DNA from: REEB95 sp963762425
GTDB taxonomy: Bacteria > Pseudomonadota > Alphaproteobacteria > ATCC43930 > CGMCC-115725
Length of the DNA: 64,000 nt
Assembly: GCA_963762425.1 (NCBI GenBank)
Contig: CAVXKY010000024.1
Span: 186,001 to 250,000 of the forward strand
Direction of reading: 5' to 3'
A program made the translations under genes and the position numbers. Shown one piece after another: positions 8,999 to 17,467 of this stretch; the first letter of the stretch is position 1; each line of letters opens with the position of its first letter. The notes below the pieces were generated by a model. The model ran no database searches. It saw nothing but the letters and a program-made list of their open reading frames with translations, and was not told the origin of the DNA.

Positions 8999-9327
8999 TC
9001 AGTTTCGAGGCGGTATGCCGGATGGTGGAAGGGATCGAGCCGCGCGAGCTCGAACGCTGGATCGACGAGCGCTGGGTGCTGCCGGAAAGCCGGTCCGAGG
9101 GCTACGTCTTCCGCGAGATCGACGTGGCGCGGGTGCGGCTGATCGTCGAATTGAGGCACGATCTTGCCATCGGCGAGGAAGCCATGCCGGTGCTGCTCAA
9201 TCTGCTCGATCAGCTCTACGCCATGCGCCGGCGGATGAAGGCGCTGGCCGACGCGCTCGACGCGCTGCCGGAGGAAACCCGGCTAACCTTGCGCGCGTCG
9301 TTCGATGACGGTAAGGAAACGGAATGA
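8995..9327 (+). CDS. CbpM/MerR-like chaperone modulator
   Basis: A 110-residue protein with a MerR-type winged-helix N-terminus: FEAVCRMVEGIEPRELERWI, then YVFREIDVARVRLIVELRHD. A C-terminal coiled helix follows. In enterobacteria CbpM binds the J-domain of CbpA and inhibits it. The four-base overlap with the CbpA-type gene upstream supports this partner assignment, and the start overlaps that gene's stop as ATGA. Confidence 0.8.
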   Translation: MISFEAVCRMVEGIEPRELERWIDERWVLPESRSEGYVFREIDVARVRLIVELRHDLAIGEEAMPVLLNLLDQLYAMRRRMKALADALDALPEETRLTLRASFDDGKETE

Positions 9328-9779
9328 GACGGCTCCTGTCCGCGCTGGCGTTGCTGTTGCTGCTGCAATCTCCGGCCTCGGCCGCGGGCCAGTTTGACGT
9401 GACCGCCAGGTTCAACAGCGGCGGCAATGAATTCGATTTCGCCCAATACACCGAAATCGGCAGCAAGGATAAGATCGCGGTCATCGGCATCGCCATCGGC
9501 ACGCAACGCACCTCGGTCGCCTTCGACGCCAAGGAATGGGGCAGCTTCGCCGAACTGTGGCAAAAGGCGAAAAACATTCATGCCGCAACCTGGCAGCCGG
9601 TCGGCACCTTCAAGGAAACCGGCACCACCGAGGCGGCGCTGCTGACCGTCGCGGCCGGGCCGGGGACCCAGCTCACCATCGCCGGCGCCAAGGGGCCGTT
9701 CACCTTCGTGCTGATGCCGGTCGATTATCCCCGGTTCGACGCCGCGGTGAAGCAAATGACGGACTGGACGGCGCAATGA
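9324..9779 (+). CDS. hypothetical secreted protein
   Basis: A 151-residue protein with a clear Sec signal peptide: MRR, then a Leu-rich core, then AxA before residue about 21. The mature part is beta-rich, with NEFDFAQYTEIGSKDKIAV and PFTFVLMPVDYPRFD, and no cysteines. I do not recognise a family. It sits between the chaperone modulator and the GST gene with ATGA overlaps at both ends, so it belongs to the same transcript. A periplasmic location is inferred. Confidence 0.7.
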   Translation: MRRLLSALALLLLLQSPASAAGQFDVTARFNSGGNEFDFAQYTEIGSKDKIAVIGIAIGTQRTSVAFDAKEWGSFAELWQKAKNIHAATWQPVGTFKETGTTEAALLTVAAGPGTQLTIAGAKGPFTFVLMPVDYPRFDAAVKQMTDWTAQ

Positions 9780-10483
9780 AAACCCCGGCCACGCTCAAAC
9801 TCTACGACCTCGCGGCCTCCGACGCGGACCGGCGTTTCAGCCCCTATTGCTGGCGCGTGCGTCTGGCGCTGGCGCATAAGGGGCTGGATGTGGAAACCAT
9901 TCCCTGGCGTTTCACCGAGAAAACGGCGATCGCGCAATCGGGCCAGGGCCGCGTGCCGGTGCTGGTCGACGGCGACAAATGGGTTTCGGACAGCTGGACC
10001 ATCGCCGAATATCTCGAGGACAAATATCCCGGCCAACCGTCGCTGTTCGGCGGCGCGGCGGGCCGGGCCTTGTCGCGTTTCTATGTCGCTTGGGCGGACG
10101 GGGTGATGCAACCCGCCATGCTCCAATTCGTGGCGCTCGACATCTGGAAGCATCTCGATCCCCGCGACAGGGACTATTTCCGCAAGACGCGCGAGGAGCG
10201 CTTGGGCATGACGCTCGAGGCTTTCGTGGCGGAGCGGGAGAAATACCTGAAGGGGTTCCGCGACATTTTGACGCCCCTGCGCCTCACCCTCAAAGCCCAG
10301 CCCTTCCTGGGCGGCGATCGGCCGCTCCAGGCCGATTACATCGTCTTCGGCGGGTTCCAATGGGCGCGGGCGATCAGCGATTTCGCGCTGCTGGAAGCCG
10401 GCGATCCGGTGGCTTCATGGCGCGAACGCCTGCTCGACCTTTTCGGGGGTCTGGCGAGGAAAAATCCTTCAGAATCCGGCTGA
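9776..10483 (+). CDS. glutathione S-transferase family protein
   Basis: A 235-residue GST. The N-terminal thioredoxin-like domain starts TLKLYDLAASDADRRFSPYC and contains the Ser-Pro-Tyr-Cys active-site segment near residues 22-25, the cis-proline loop GRVPVLVDGD and the DSWTIAEYLE glutathione-binding motif near 70-80. The C-terminal helical domain (about 95-215) follows. The reading frame is open upstream, but the ATG at 9776 overlaps the previous stop and is where similarity begins. Role in conjugation or redox is inferred. Confidence 0.88.
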   Translation: MKTPATLKLYDLAASDADRRFSPYCWRVRLALAHKGLDVETIPWRFTEKTAIAQSGQGRVPVLVDGDKWVSDSWTIAEYLEDKYPGQPSLFGGAAGRALSRFYVAWADGVMQPAMLQFVALDIWKHLDPRDRDYFRKTREERLGMTLEAFVAEREKYLKGFRDILTPLRLTLKAQPFLGGDRPLQADYIVFGGFQWARAISDFALLEAGDPVASWRERLLDLFGGLARKNPSESG

Positions 10484-10491
10484 TGCCGGAT
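10474..10491 (+). terminator. hairpin at the end of the GST operon
   Basis: ATCCGGC and GCCGGAT pair perfectly over seven bases with a TGAT loop that contains the GST stop codon. There is no T-run after it. It may be a weak or factor-dependent terminator, or an mRNA-end stabiliser. Confidence 0.35.
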
Positions 10492-10514
10492 GATCTTAAT
10501 GTCGAGTCGCAGCC

Positions 10515-10646
10515 TCAGGCGTGGAGGCTCATCACCACCAGCGAGGCGATGACCACGCCGGCAAACTCGGCGCCGGCGGCGATCTGACCCACCAACACGC
10601 CGAACAGCGCGCTGGCCAGGACAACACCGCCAATCAGGGTACTCAT
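10515..10646 (-). CDS. 43-residue hydrophobic small protein
   Basis: The complement strand encodes 43 residues starting MSTLIGGVVLASALFGVLVG and ending MSLHA. Two hydrophobic segments (about 3-20 and 28-40) are separated by GQIAAGAEF, so it would be a hairpin-like inner-membrane peptide. GAGGGG lies about ten bases before the ATG at 10644-10646, which supports translation. I do not recognise it. It lies alone between the GST gene and the DUF4189 gene, facing back toward GST. Confidence 0.5.
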   Translation of the reverse strand: MSTLIGGVVLASALFGVLVGQIAAGAEFAGVVIASLVVMSLHA

Positions 10647-10819
10647 GGGCTTATGCCCCTCTCGTTCTACCGGACTCACAACGGCGGGGCCCCGGCTTTA
10701 TTCCACGGCCGAAAAAGGCGGAAATCAAGGCGGATGCGGATGGCTCGCGAAGCGCGGGGCGCTAGGCGCTGTCCCCAAGCCGGCCTATGCTCCGCCGCAA
10801 CGGTTTTAGGGGGCGTGTC

Positions 10820-11308
10820 ATGAATCACCGAATTTCCGGGCGCGGGAAAGCTTTGCGCCGCCCGGCCATCGCCGCGGCGGTCGCGGCCGGTCTCTTGGTC
10901 CTGGGCGCGGCGCTGCCGCCGCGTCCGGCCGAGGCCTTGTCCGCCTATGCCGCCGCCATCCCCGACAACCCGGCCCAGCAAGGCCTCGCCTTCGGCGCCG
11001 GCTACAATTACGCCACGCGCGCGGGCGCAGAGGAACGGGCGCTGACGGAATGCCGGAAACAGGCGGGCGATAACGCGCTGTTGGTCTCGCTGTGCAAGAT
11101 CGTCGATCATTTCGACAACCAATGCCTGTCGATTTCCATGGACCCGCAACCGGGCACGCCGGGCTACGGCTGGGCGATCGGGGCCAATGCCGATGCGGCG
11201 AACAACCAGGCGCTGTTGAATTGCCGCCAGACCGCGGGCGCGGATCGCGTCGGCTACTGCGTCGTCTCCTTGACCGATTGCGACACGCTGACGCCGGCCC
11301 CGAAATAA
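10820..11308 (+). CDS. DUF4189 domain secreted protein
   Basis: A 162-residue protein. Residues 1-36 form a Tat/Sec-like signal (two basic patches, then an Ala/Leu/Val core and PAEALS cleavage area). The mature part is a DUF4189 domain of repeated 'YAAAIPDN..., A..RALTECRK..' units with paired cysteines (Cys in TECRK, SLCKI, NQCLS, NCRQT, GYCVV, TDCDT) that likely form disulfides in the periplasm. I use ATG at 10820 because a longer in-frame start adds only an atypical leader. Function of the domain is unknown. Confidence 0.8.
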   Translation: MNHRISGRGKALRRPAIAAAVAAGLLVLGAALPPRPAEALSAYAAAIPDNPAQQGLAFGAGYNYATRAGAEERALTECRKQAGDNALLVSLCKIVDHFDNQCLSISMDPQPGTPGYGWAIGANADAANNQALLNCRQTAGADRVGYCVVSLTDCDTLTPAPK

Positions 11309-11375
11309 ACCCGCCGCCCGCAGGGGCGCCGGTGCGGTCGTGGATGCGTTTGCCGCCCGATGCCGGAGAAAAGTG

Positions 11376-11477
11376 ATGGATCGCCGCGAGTGGAAACTGG
11401 AACTCTGGCACATCGTTTGCGCCGTCATTATCGGCGCGGGCCTCATCGCCTGGATGGTGTCCTGGGCGCTCGTCTAG
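11376..11477 (+). CDS. 33-residue single-pass membrane peptide
   Basis: A short frame beginning MDRREWKLELW, followed by one hydrophobic helix (about residues 11-33, ending MVSWALV). GGAG lies about eight bases upstream of the ATG. The charged N-terminus and single helix resemble regulatory or assembly micropeptides of membrane complexes, but I cannot name it. It sits between the DUF4189 and DUF4239 genes on the same strand. Confidence 0.45.
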   Translation: MDRREWKLELWHIVCAVIIGAGLIAWMVSWALV

Positions 11478-11554
11478 CCGCCGCCGGCCGAATTGCGCGC
11501 GGTCCGTCCCGCGTCTAATCTGGCGCCCTTGCCGGATTGGGGGACCGGGCTTCC

Positions 11555-12337
11555 ATGATCTTTCTCACCTCGCAACCCTTGTGGTTCCTGGGCATTCTGG
11601 TCGCGCTGGCAACATTGCTCGCCATGGCCGGCCCGGCCGTCGTCCGCCGTTATGTCGGCCTCAACCGGCTCGCCACCAACAACGAGGTCGCCGGATTCAA
11701 ATTCGCCACGCTGGGCGTGCTCTATGCCGTGCTGCTCGCCTTCGTGGTGATCGTGGTGTGGGAGAAATTCAACGACGCCGAGAACGCGGTGGCGCAAGAG
11801 GCGGGCGCCGCGGCCACGATCTACCGCCTGGCGGACGGCATCGGCGGCGCGCCGGGCGCGGCGTTGCACGGAAGGCTGTCGGATTACGCCGCCATCGCCA
11901 TCGCGCAGGACTGGCCGGCGATGGAACAGGGCCGGTTGAGCCCCGCCGGTAACCGCGCGCTCGACAATCTTTACGCGGCGGTCCTGGCCGTCCAGCCCGG
12001 CGACCGGCGCGAGGCGGGCCTCCAGACCGAGATCCTTCACCAGCTCGGCGTTCTGACCCAGGCGCGGCGGGACCGGCTGGTGATGGCCTCGGGCGCCGTT
12101 CCCGACGTCATCTGGTTCGTGCTGTTCGGCGGCGCCTTGCTGACGGTCGGCTTCACCTTTTTCTTCGGCGCCCGGAACCTGCGGGCCCAGGTGGCGATGA
12201 CGGGCATGCTCGCCGCGATGATCTTCTCGACGCTGTTCGTGGTCGTCGCCATCGACCGCCCCTTCGCGGGCTCGGTCAAGGTGACGCCCGACGCGCTGGC
12301 CTATGTGCTGGCGGATTTCGGCAAGGCGAAGCCCTAG
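11555..12337 (+). CDS. DUF4239 (bestrophin-like) membrane protein
   Basis: A 260-residue integral membrane protein. Hydrophobic helices lie at about 9-30, 55-77, 185-208 and 213-235. The segment VVIVVWEKFNDAENAVAQEA, just after the second helix, is the conserved core of DUF4239 proteins, which are distantly compared with bestrophin channels. A TTG start 18 bases upstream is possible, but the ATG at 11555 has a G-rich ribosome-binding site. Physiological role unknown. Confidence 0.8.
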   Translation: MIFLTSQPLWFLGILVALATLLAMAGPAVVRRYVGLNRLATNNEVAGFKFATLGVLYAVLLAFVVIVVWEKFNDAENAVAQEAGAAATIYRLADGIGGAPGAALHGRLSDYAAIAIAQDWPAMEQGRLSPAGNRALDNLYAAVLAVQPGDRREAGLQTEILHQLGVLTQARRDRLVMASGAVPDVIWFVLFGGALLTVGFTFFFGARNLRAQVAMTGMLAAMIFSTLFVVVAIDRPFAGSVKVTPDALAYVLADFGKAKP

Positions 12338-12383
12338 CGGCGGCGGGCGCTACGCCGCTGGCATAGGTATCCTGCAACCTTCA

Positions 12384-12460
12384 CCCTTCGACAGGCTCAG
12401 GGTGAGGAAACATTGTCGATGGCATTAAGAAAAGCGCCTTACCCTGAGCTTGTCGAAGGG
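12384..12460. repeat. REP-like inverted repeat
   Basis: CCCTTCGACAGGCTCAGGGT (12384-12403) and ACCCTGAGCTTGTCGAAGGG (12441-12460) are 20-base arms that are complementary at 19 of 20 positions, with 37 bases between them. Each arm also has its own short dyad (CCCT...AGGG). From general knowledge this sequence type recurs as an intergenic palindrome in many alphaproteobacterial genomes. It lies between a plus-strand and a minus-strand gene end, so it could also end both transcripts. The rest of the gap holds nothing I recognise. Confidence 0.75.
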
Positions 12461-12515
12461 CGCACAACGCTTATCCAGTGCTCAAAATGAGACGCTACCG
12501 GCAAGCGTGGATCCT

Positions 12516-14150
12516 TCACGCCTCGATCTTGGCGCTCTTGGATAAAGCGGCCAGCGCCTGGGGCGTGTCGATGTCGGTCAGCACCGCGTCGCTCGCGGTT
12601 TCCACTTCCGCCACCGCATCGGGATAAATCCCGATCAGATGCTTGGCGCCGGTGTCGCCGGCCAAATTGCGCATCTCGGCGAAGAAACGCTTGCCCCACA
12701 ACACCGGATTGCCGCGCTTGCCGCCGCTGGTCGGCACCACGATCTCGCGGCCTTCGCCGGGATTGAAGGCGGCCAATATCCGGCCGATATCCGCCGCCGC
12801 GATAAGCGGCATGTCGCCCAAACACACCAGCACACCGTCCACATCCGCCGGAAGCGCGGCGAGGCCGCGTTTGAGCGAGGACGAAAGCCCTTGGGCGAAA
12901 TCCGGATTGTCGACGCACGCGACCGCCAGCCCGGCAAGCGCTTCCTCGATCTTGGCGCGTTCATATCCGGTGACCGCGATCACGGGTTTGAGCCCGGCGG
13001 CGAGCGCGGTTTCGGCCACGCGGCGCACCATCTTTTTCCCATCGACGCCGATCAGCAGCTTGTTGACCGCGCCCATGCGCGCGCTGCGCCCGGCGGCCAG
13101 CACCAGCGCGGCGATGCGCGGCTTGCTGGGCGCGGTTTCCTCGCTGGCCTGGCCGCGGGGCAGGGGGCGCGAGGCGATTTCCTCCAACAGCCCGCCCGCG
13201 CCCAAACGGCGGATCGCGGCGGCGTCGGCCTTCTCGCCCGCGAGCAGCAAACGCAACACGAAATCGAAACCGTTTTCCTTGGGCGAGCGCGCGCAGCCGG
13301 GCAGGCCCAACACCGGCACCGCGCCGATATGCGCCGCCAGCAGAAGATTGCCGGGATCGACCGGCATGCCGAACTGGTCGATCTCGCCCTTGCAGGCCAA
13401 AATCGCGGCGGGGATGACGTCGCGGCGGTCCACGATCGCCGAGGCGCCGGCGATCAGAATCAATTCCGCGCCTTGTTGCAGGGCCGCGCGAATGGCGGCT
13501 TCCAGCTCCGCCTCGCCGTGGCCGACGCGGCGCTCATCCGTCAACGAACTGCCCAGCGCTTCGAGCCGCGCGCGCGAAACGGCCAGCGTCTTGTCGAGAA
13601 TGCTGTCCTTCATGCCGGGGAGCCTGGTCTGGATCAGCGCCACGCGTTTCGATTGGAAGGGCGCGACGCGCAGCAGTTTTCCGCCCGCGCCGATGGCGGA
13701 AAGGCACGCCGAAACCCGCGCCTCCTTCACGGCAAAGGGGATGATCTTGACCGTGGCGACCATCTGCCCGGCCTGGACCAGGCTCATCGGCGCGAGCGTG
13801 GCGAGCGTGATCGCCTCGTCGATGGCGTTGAACCGGTCCACGCCCGCGCGGTCGATCAAACACAGCCCGGGCTTTTCCGCGAACAAATTGGCGCGGCCGG
13901 TGAAGCCCTTGGCGGCGCGGATATTGCCGCCGGCCAGGCCTTGCGCCAACCGGTCGGCCGCTTCGTTTTCGCCGACATCGCCCGGTTCGAGCCGCGCCGC
14001 CATCACGCTGGCGAGGCCCGCCGCTTTGAGCGCGGCGATATCGGCTTCGCCCAGAACCCGGCCTTTCTTGAACACGCGCGTTCCCGCCTTGATGCCGTGC
14101 GCCAGGATCGCGCCTAAGGCTTCGCCGAGCGGGGTGGCGCCGAATTTCAT
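12516..14150 (-). CDS. fused molybdopterin-binding (MoeA-like) and MocA-like nucleotidyltransferase
   Basis: A 544-residue two-domain protein for molybdenum-cofactor handling. Residues 1 to about 330 are a MoaB/MoeA-type molybdopterin-binding region, with LILIAGASAIVDRRDVIPAA as its MPT-binding loop. Residues about 345-544 are a MobA/MocA-type transferase with the nucleotide loop LVLAAGRSARMG, then NKLL, and DMPLIAAADIGRIL as metal/nucleotide site. MocA makes molybdopterin cytosine dinucleotide, the cofactor form used by xanthine-oxidase-family enzymes, which fits the adjacent xdhC/cox genes. ATG at 14148-14150 overlaps the xdhC stop. Confidence 0.88.
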   Translation of the reverse strand: MKFGATPLGEALGAILAHGIKAGTRVFKKGRVLGEADIAALKAAGLASVMAARLEPGDVGENEAADRLAQGLAGGNIRAAKGFTGRANLFAEKPGLCLIDRAGVDRFNAIDEAITLATLAPMSLVQAGQMVATVKIIPFAVKEARVSACLSAIGAGGKLLRVAPFQSKRVALIQTRLPGMKDSILDKTLAVSRARLEALGSSLTDERRVGHGEAELEAAIRAALQQGAELILIAGASAIVDRRDVIPAAILACKGEIDQFGMPVDPGNLLLAAHIGAVPVLGLPGCARSPKENGFDFVLRLLLAGEKADAAAIRRLGAGGLLEEIASRPLPRGQASEETAPSKPRIAALVLAAGRSARMGAVNKLLIGVDGKKMVRRVAETALAAGLKPVIAVTGYERAKIEEALAGLAVACVDNPDFAQGLSSSLKRGLAALPADVDGVLVCLGDMPLIAAADIGRILAAFNPGEGREIVVPTSGGKRGNPVLWGKRFFAEMRNLAGDTGAKHLIGIYPDAVAEVETASDAVLTDIDTPQALAALSKSAKIEA

Positions 14151-14888
14151 GCGGCCGGGGCGGCGGTTTTCCCGCGCGCGGCCTTTTCCTTCAGCCGGTC
14201 GGCGTGCAGCACGGAGGTGATCTGCGCCAGCGCCGAAACCGCGATCTCGGCCGGCGAAATCGCGCCGATATCGAGCCCGACCGGCCCATGAATGCGGACG
14301 AAATCGGAATCCTTGAAACCCAACTCGCCCAGCCGCCCGAGCCGCGCCGCATGGGTTTTCTTCGAGCCGAGCGAGCCGATATAAAACGCGTCCGAACGCA
14401 ACGCCGCCGCCAGCGCCGGATCGTCGAGCTTCGGGTCGTGGGTGAGCGTCACCACCGCCGAACGCCGGTCGGGCTTGAGACGGTTCAAGGCCTCGTCCGG
14501 CCATTCGGTCGAAAGCGAGACGCCGGGGAAACGCTCGGCCGCCGCGAAGGCGCTGCGCGGATCGATCACCGTGACGATGTACCCGGCCAGCGCCGCCATC
14601 CGCGCCAGCGGCTGGGCGATATGCACCGCGCCGACGATGAACAGGCGCAGCTTCGGGTTGAACACTTCGATGAAGACCGCGCCTTGCGGCGTCTCGACCG
14701 AAGCCGAGCGGTCGTCGGCCAGCGCGCGTTTCACCGCATCCATCGCCGCGCCGTCGAGCTTGAGATCGCCCGAGAGGACCGTACTCAGCACCAGCGCCTG
14801 CTGGCCGGATTTCAAATTCGTGGCGAGCGCGGCGGGCTTGCCCCGAACGCGCGGCTTCGATCGCCTGTTGCAGCAGAGCGAGCTTCAT
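14147..14888 (-). CDS. xdhC: XdhC family molybdenum-cofactor chaperone (one frameshift)
   Basis: XdhC proteins bind molybdenum cofactor and help its sulfuration and insertion into molybdenum hydroxylases. The start MKLALLQQAIEAARSG reads from 14886-14888. The frame then breaks at the CCCC run at 14841-14844. Dropping one base restores KPAALATNLKSGQQAL and the rest of the 222-residue body, including the Rossmann segment LRLFIVGAVHIAQPLARMA and the YIGSLGSKKTHAAR motif. This is most likely a homopolymer error. The start overlaps the upstream gene (ATGA) and the end overlaps the MoeA/MocA fusion, so it lies mid-operon. Confidence 0.85.
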
Positions 14889-15205
14889 TCGACCTTCTCG
14901 ACGAAAACCTGAATCTTGCCGCCGCAGGCCAGGCCCACTTCCCAGGCCTGTTCGTTGGTGACGCCGAAATCCAACAAACGCGGCTTGCCGTCCTTGATCG
15001 CGGCCAGGCTCTGTTCGATCACCGCGCCTTCGACGCAGCCGCCCGAAACCGACCCCAGAAAAGAGCCGTCCTCGGTCACCGCCAGTTTCGCGCCCACCGG
15101 CCGGGGCGAGGAACCCCAGGTCGAAACCACCGTGGCCAAGGCCACGCCCTTGCCCGACTTGCGCCAATTGGCGGCCTTTTGCAGAATCTCCTCGTCGTCG
15201 TCCAT
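14885..15205 (-). CDS. XdhC/CoxI N-terminal-domain protein
   Basis: A 106-residue protein consisting of the XdhC_CoxI domain only: VALATVVSTWGSSPRPVGAK, then GSVSGGCVEGAVIEQS, and a C-terminal LACGGKIQVFVE. The two Cys-containing glycine motifs are typical of CoxI/CoxF-like maturation factors for the CO-dehydrogenase Mo/Cu or Mo active site. A separate full XdhC follows with ATGA overlap, so this locus has the split pair seen in cox clusters. I start at ATG 15203-15205, directly after the VWA gene stop (TGAGATG). Confidence 0.85.
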   Translation of the reverse strand: MDDDEEILQKAANWRKSGKGVALATVVSTWGSSPRPVGAKLAVTEDGSFLGSVSGGCVEGAVIEQSLAAIKDGKPRLLDFGVTNEQAWEVGLACGGKIQVFVEKVE

Positions 15206-15206
15206 C

Positions 15207-16448
15207 TCAGCCCGCTTTCTTTTCCGGTATCCGTTCAAGCTCCGGCCGCCAGTGTTGCGCCGCGTCCAGCCGGCGCGGCCCCACCTGTTTCAAGGCCTCG
15301 GCCAGTGCCTCGAGGCTTTCGAGATTATGCACCGGCCGGAATTCGTCGACATGGGGCAGGATCGCCCGCATGCCCAAGGATTTGGGCGCGAAGCCGGCGT
15401 AACGCAAGAGCGGGTTGAGCCAGATCAGCCGCCGGCAGGATTTGTGCAGCCGTTCCATCTCGCGCGCCAGCCCTTCGCCGCCGTCGCGGTCGAGCCCGTC
15501 GGAGATGAACAGCACCACCGCGCCCTGGCCCAGCACGCGGCGCGACCAACGCCGGTTGAACGCGGCCAGCGACAGGCCGATGCGCGTGCCGCCCGACCAA
15601 TCCTCGACCGAAGCCGCCACCCGGTCGAGCGATTCATCGACGTCGCGGGTGCGCAGATGACGGGTGATGTTGGTCAGCCGCGTGCCGAACAGGAAGGCGT
15701 GGACGCGGCCGCGGTCGCGCGCCACGGCGTGGATGAAATGCAGGAACAGCCGCGTATAGCGGCTCATCGAGCCGGAAATGTCGCACAGCACCACCAGCGG
15801 CGGCGGGCGCGAAACCCGGTTCTTGCGCTTGAGCGCGATGATGCCGCCCGCGCGCAGCTGCGCGCGCAACGTGGCGCGCATGTCGATGCGCGCGCCGCGC
15901 GGATCTGAAGCGAAACGGCGGGTGGGGTTCTCGGCCAGGACCAGCGCCAACCGGCGCACGGCTTCGCGCGCGCGCGTCATTTCCGCGTTCGACATCTGCT
16001 CGAAATCCATGTGGCGCAGCACTTCGCGCGCGGAGAAACTCATGGCGGCGTCGAATTCCTGTTCCGGTTCCGCCTCGCGGGTTTTGCCCGGCTGGTCAGC
16101 GGCCAGGGCCTCGGCCAAACGCCGGTGCATTGAAGCGGCTTCGGGATCTGAAACGGCGAGGCTCGGCAGCAACAGCCCCATCATCTTTTCCAACAGCTTC
16201 GGATTGCGCCAGAAGATGTGGAAGGCCTGGTCGAAGATCGCGCGCTGGTCGCGGCGGTTGACGAACACCGCGTGCAGCGTCCAATAGAAATCGGAGCGGT
16301 TCTCGATCCCCACCTGACGCACCGCCTCGGCCGCGTTCAGCACCTGGCCCGGTCCCACCGGCAAGCCGGCGGCGCGCAAGGCGCGGGCGAAATACATGAT
16401 GTTGGCGAGCAGCTGGCCGCCATCCCGGGGGGATGATGCGCCTTCCAT
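15207..16448 (-). CDS. coxE: VWA domain-containing CoxE-like protein
   Basis: A 413-residue protein of the CoxE family. The N-terminal helical region (about 1-180) is followed by a von Willebrand A domain beginning PPPLVVLCDISGSMSRYTRL, which carries an intact DxSxS MIDAS motif. Further MIDAS residues lie in SGGTRIG and SDGLDRDGGEG. CoxE works with the MoxR ATPase CoxD in post-translational assembly of the CO-dehydrogenase active site. It follows the coxD gene by four bases. ATG at 16446-16448 gives the family-like MEGAS start, and longer in-frame sequence upstream overlaps coxD. Confidence 0.88.
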   Translation of the reverse strand: MEGASSPRDGGQLLANIMYFARALRAAGLPVGPGQVLNAAEAVRQVGIENRSDFYWTLHAVFVNRRDQRAIFDQAFHIFWRNPKLLEKMMGLLLPSLAVSDPEAASMHRRLAEALAADQPGKTREAEPEQEFDAAMSFSAREVLRHMDFEQMSNAEMTRAREAVRRLALVLAENPTRRFASDPRGARIDMRATLRAQLRAGGIIALKRKNRVSRPPPLVVLCDISGSMSRYTRLFLHFIHAVARDRGRVHAFLFGTRLTNITRHLRTRDVDESLDRVAASVEDWSGGTRIGLSLAAFNRRWSRRVLGQGAVVLFISDGLDRDGGEGLAREMERLHKSCRRLIWLNPLLRYAGFAPKSLGMRAILPHVDEFRPVHNLESLEALAEALKQVGPRRLDAAQHWRPELERIPEKKAG

Positions 16449-16452
16449 CGGA

Positions 16453-17371
16453 TTATTTCGCGCCGGCGAGTTCGGCCTTGACCTGGGACAGCAGGCGTTC
16501 GGCCTCGCTGCCCTGGATCTTGGCGATGTCGTCCTGGTATTTGAGCAACACACCGAGCGTGTCGTTGATCGCCTCGGGCGTCAGCGCCAGCACGTCAAGC
16601 TGCGACAAGGCATGGGCCCAGTCGATGGTCTCGGCGATGCCCGGCAGCTTGAACAGATCGGGCGTGGCGCGCAGCTTCTGGACGAAAGCCACCACCTCGC
16701 GCGAGAGCGCGGCTTGCGTGCCCGGCGCCTTGAGCGTGAGGATGGCGAGTTCGCGCTCGGCGCTCGGGATAGTCGATCCAGTAATAGAAGCAGCGGCGTT
16801 TGAGCGCGTCGTGAATTTCGCGCGTGCGATTGGACGTTATGACAACAATGGGCGGCTCTTTGGCCTTGACCGTGCCGAGCTCGGGGATGGAGACCTGGAA
16901 ATCGGACAGCACTTCGAGCAGATAGGCCTCGAACGGCTCGTCGGCGCGATCCAACTCGTCGATCAGCAGCACCGGCGGCCCGGCCAGATCGGGTTTCAAG
17001 GCCTGGAGCAGCGGGCGCTCGATCAGGAATTTCTCGGAGAAGATCTCCTCCTCGACGCTGTCCTTGCTTTCGCTTCCGGATTCGGCGAGCCGGATTTCGA
17101 TCATCTGGCGCGCGTAGTTCCATTCATAGACCGCGGAGGCGACGTCGAGCCCTTCGTAGCATTGCAACCTGATGAGTTTTCGCCCCAATACCTCGGCCAG
17201 GACCTTGGCCACCTCGGTTTTTCCGGTGCCCGCCTCGCCTTCGAGAAAGAGCGGGCGCTTCAAGGAAAGCGCCAAATGCACGGCGGTTGCGAGACTTCGG
17301 TCGGCGACATAGCTCCCCTGGCCCAGGAGGGCGAGGGTGTCGGCAACGGTCCGGGGCGGGGCGGAAGGCAT
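16453..17371 (-). CDS. coxD: MoxR-type AAA+ ATPase, CoxD-like (one frameshift)
   Basis: About 305 residues after repair. Walker A is FLEGEAGTGKTEVAK, Walker B VLLIDELDRADEPFEAYL, with a sensor TSNRTREIHDALKRR. The frame breaks at the GGG at 16766-16768. Removing one base joins YWIDYP to SAERELAILTLKAP and on to a natural C-terminus, LLSQVKAELAGAK. MoxR/CoxD is the ATP-dependent chaperone for CoxL active-site assembly, paired with CoxE immediately downstream. The ATG is at 17369-17371. It is the first cox-type gene after the hyf-like cluster, separated from it by 96 bases. Confidence 0.85.
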
Positions 17372-17467
17372 TGTTTCTCTTGATAAATAGGGACGGGCGC
17401 CGCCTCTTTTTAGAGGAAACGCGCCTCGACTTCCATTCAAACCGAATAGAGGCCGTTCGAGGCGGCT
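17372..17467 (-). promoter_or_regulatory. leader of the coxD operon with hairpins
   Basis: The 96 bases between hyfI and coxD contain CCTCT AAAA AGAGG (a 5-bp stem with four-base loop) and a wider GCCTCGA/TCGAGGC pair that could enclose it. No T-run follows, so I read it as a possible partial terminator or attenuator between the two gene sets, or simply the site of a separate promoter. Confidence 0.3.

Noticed and set aside
12516..15167. One 883-codon frame spanning the MoeA/MocA gene and the region of xdhC
   Set aside because: The upstream 340 codons are not protein-like. They are the wrong frame of xdhC and its neighbour, and MoeA/MocA starts at ATG 14150.
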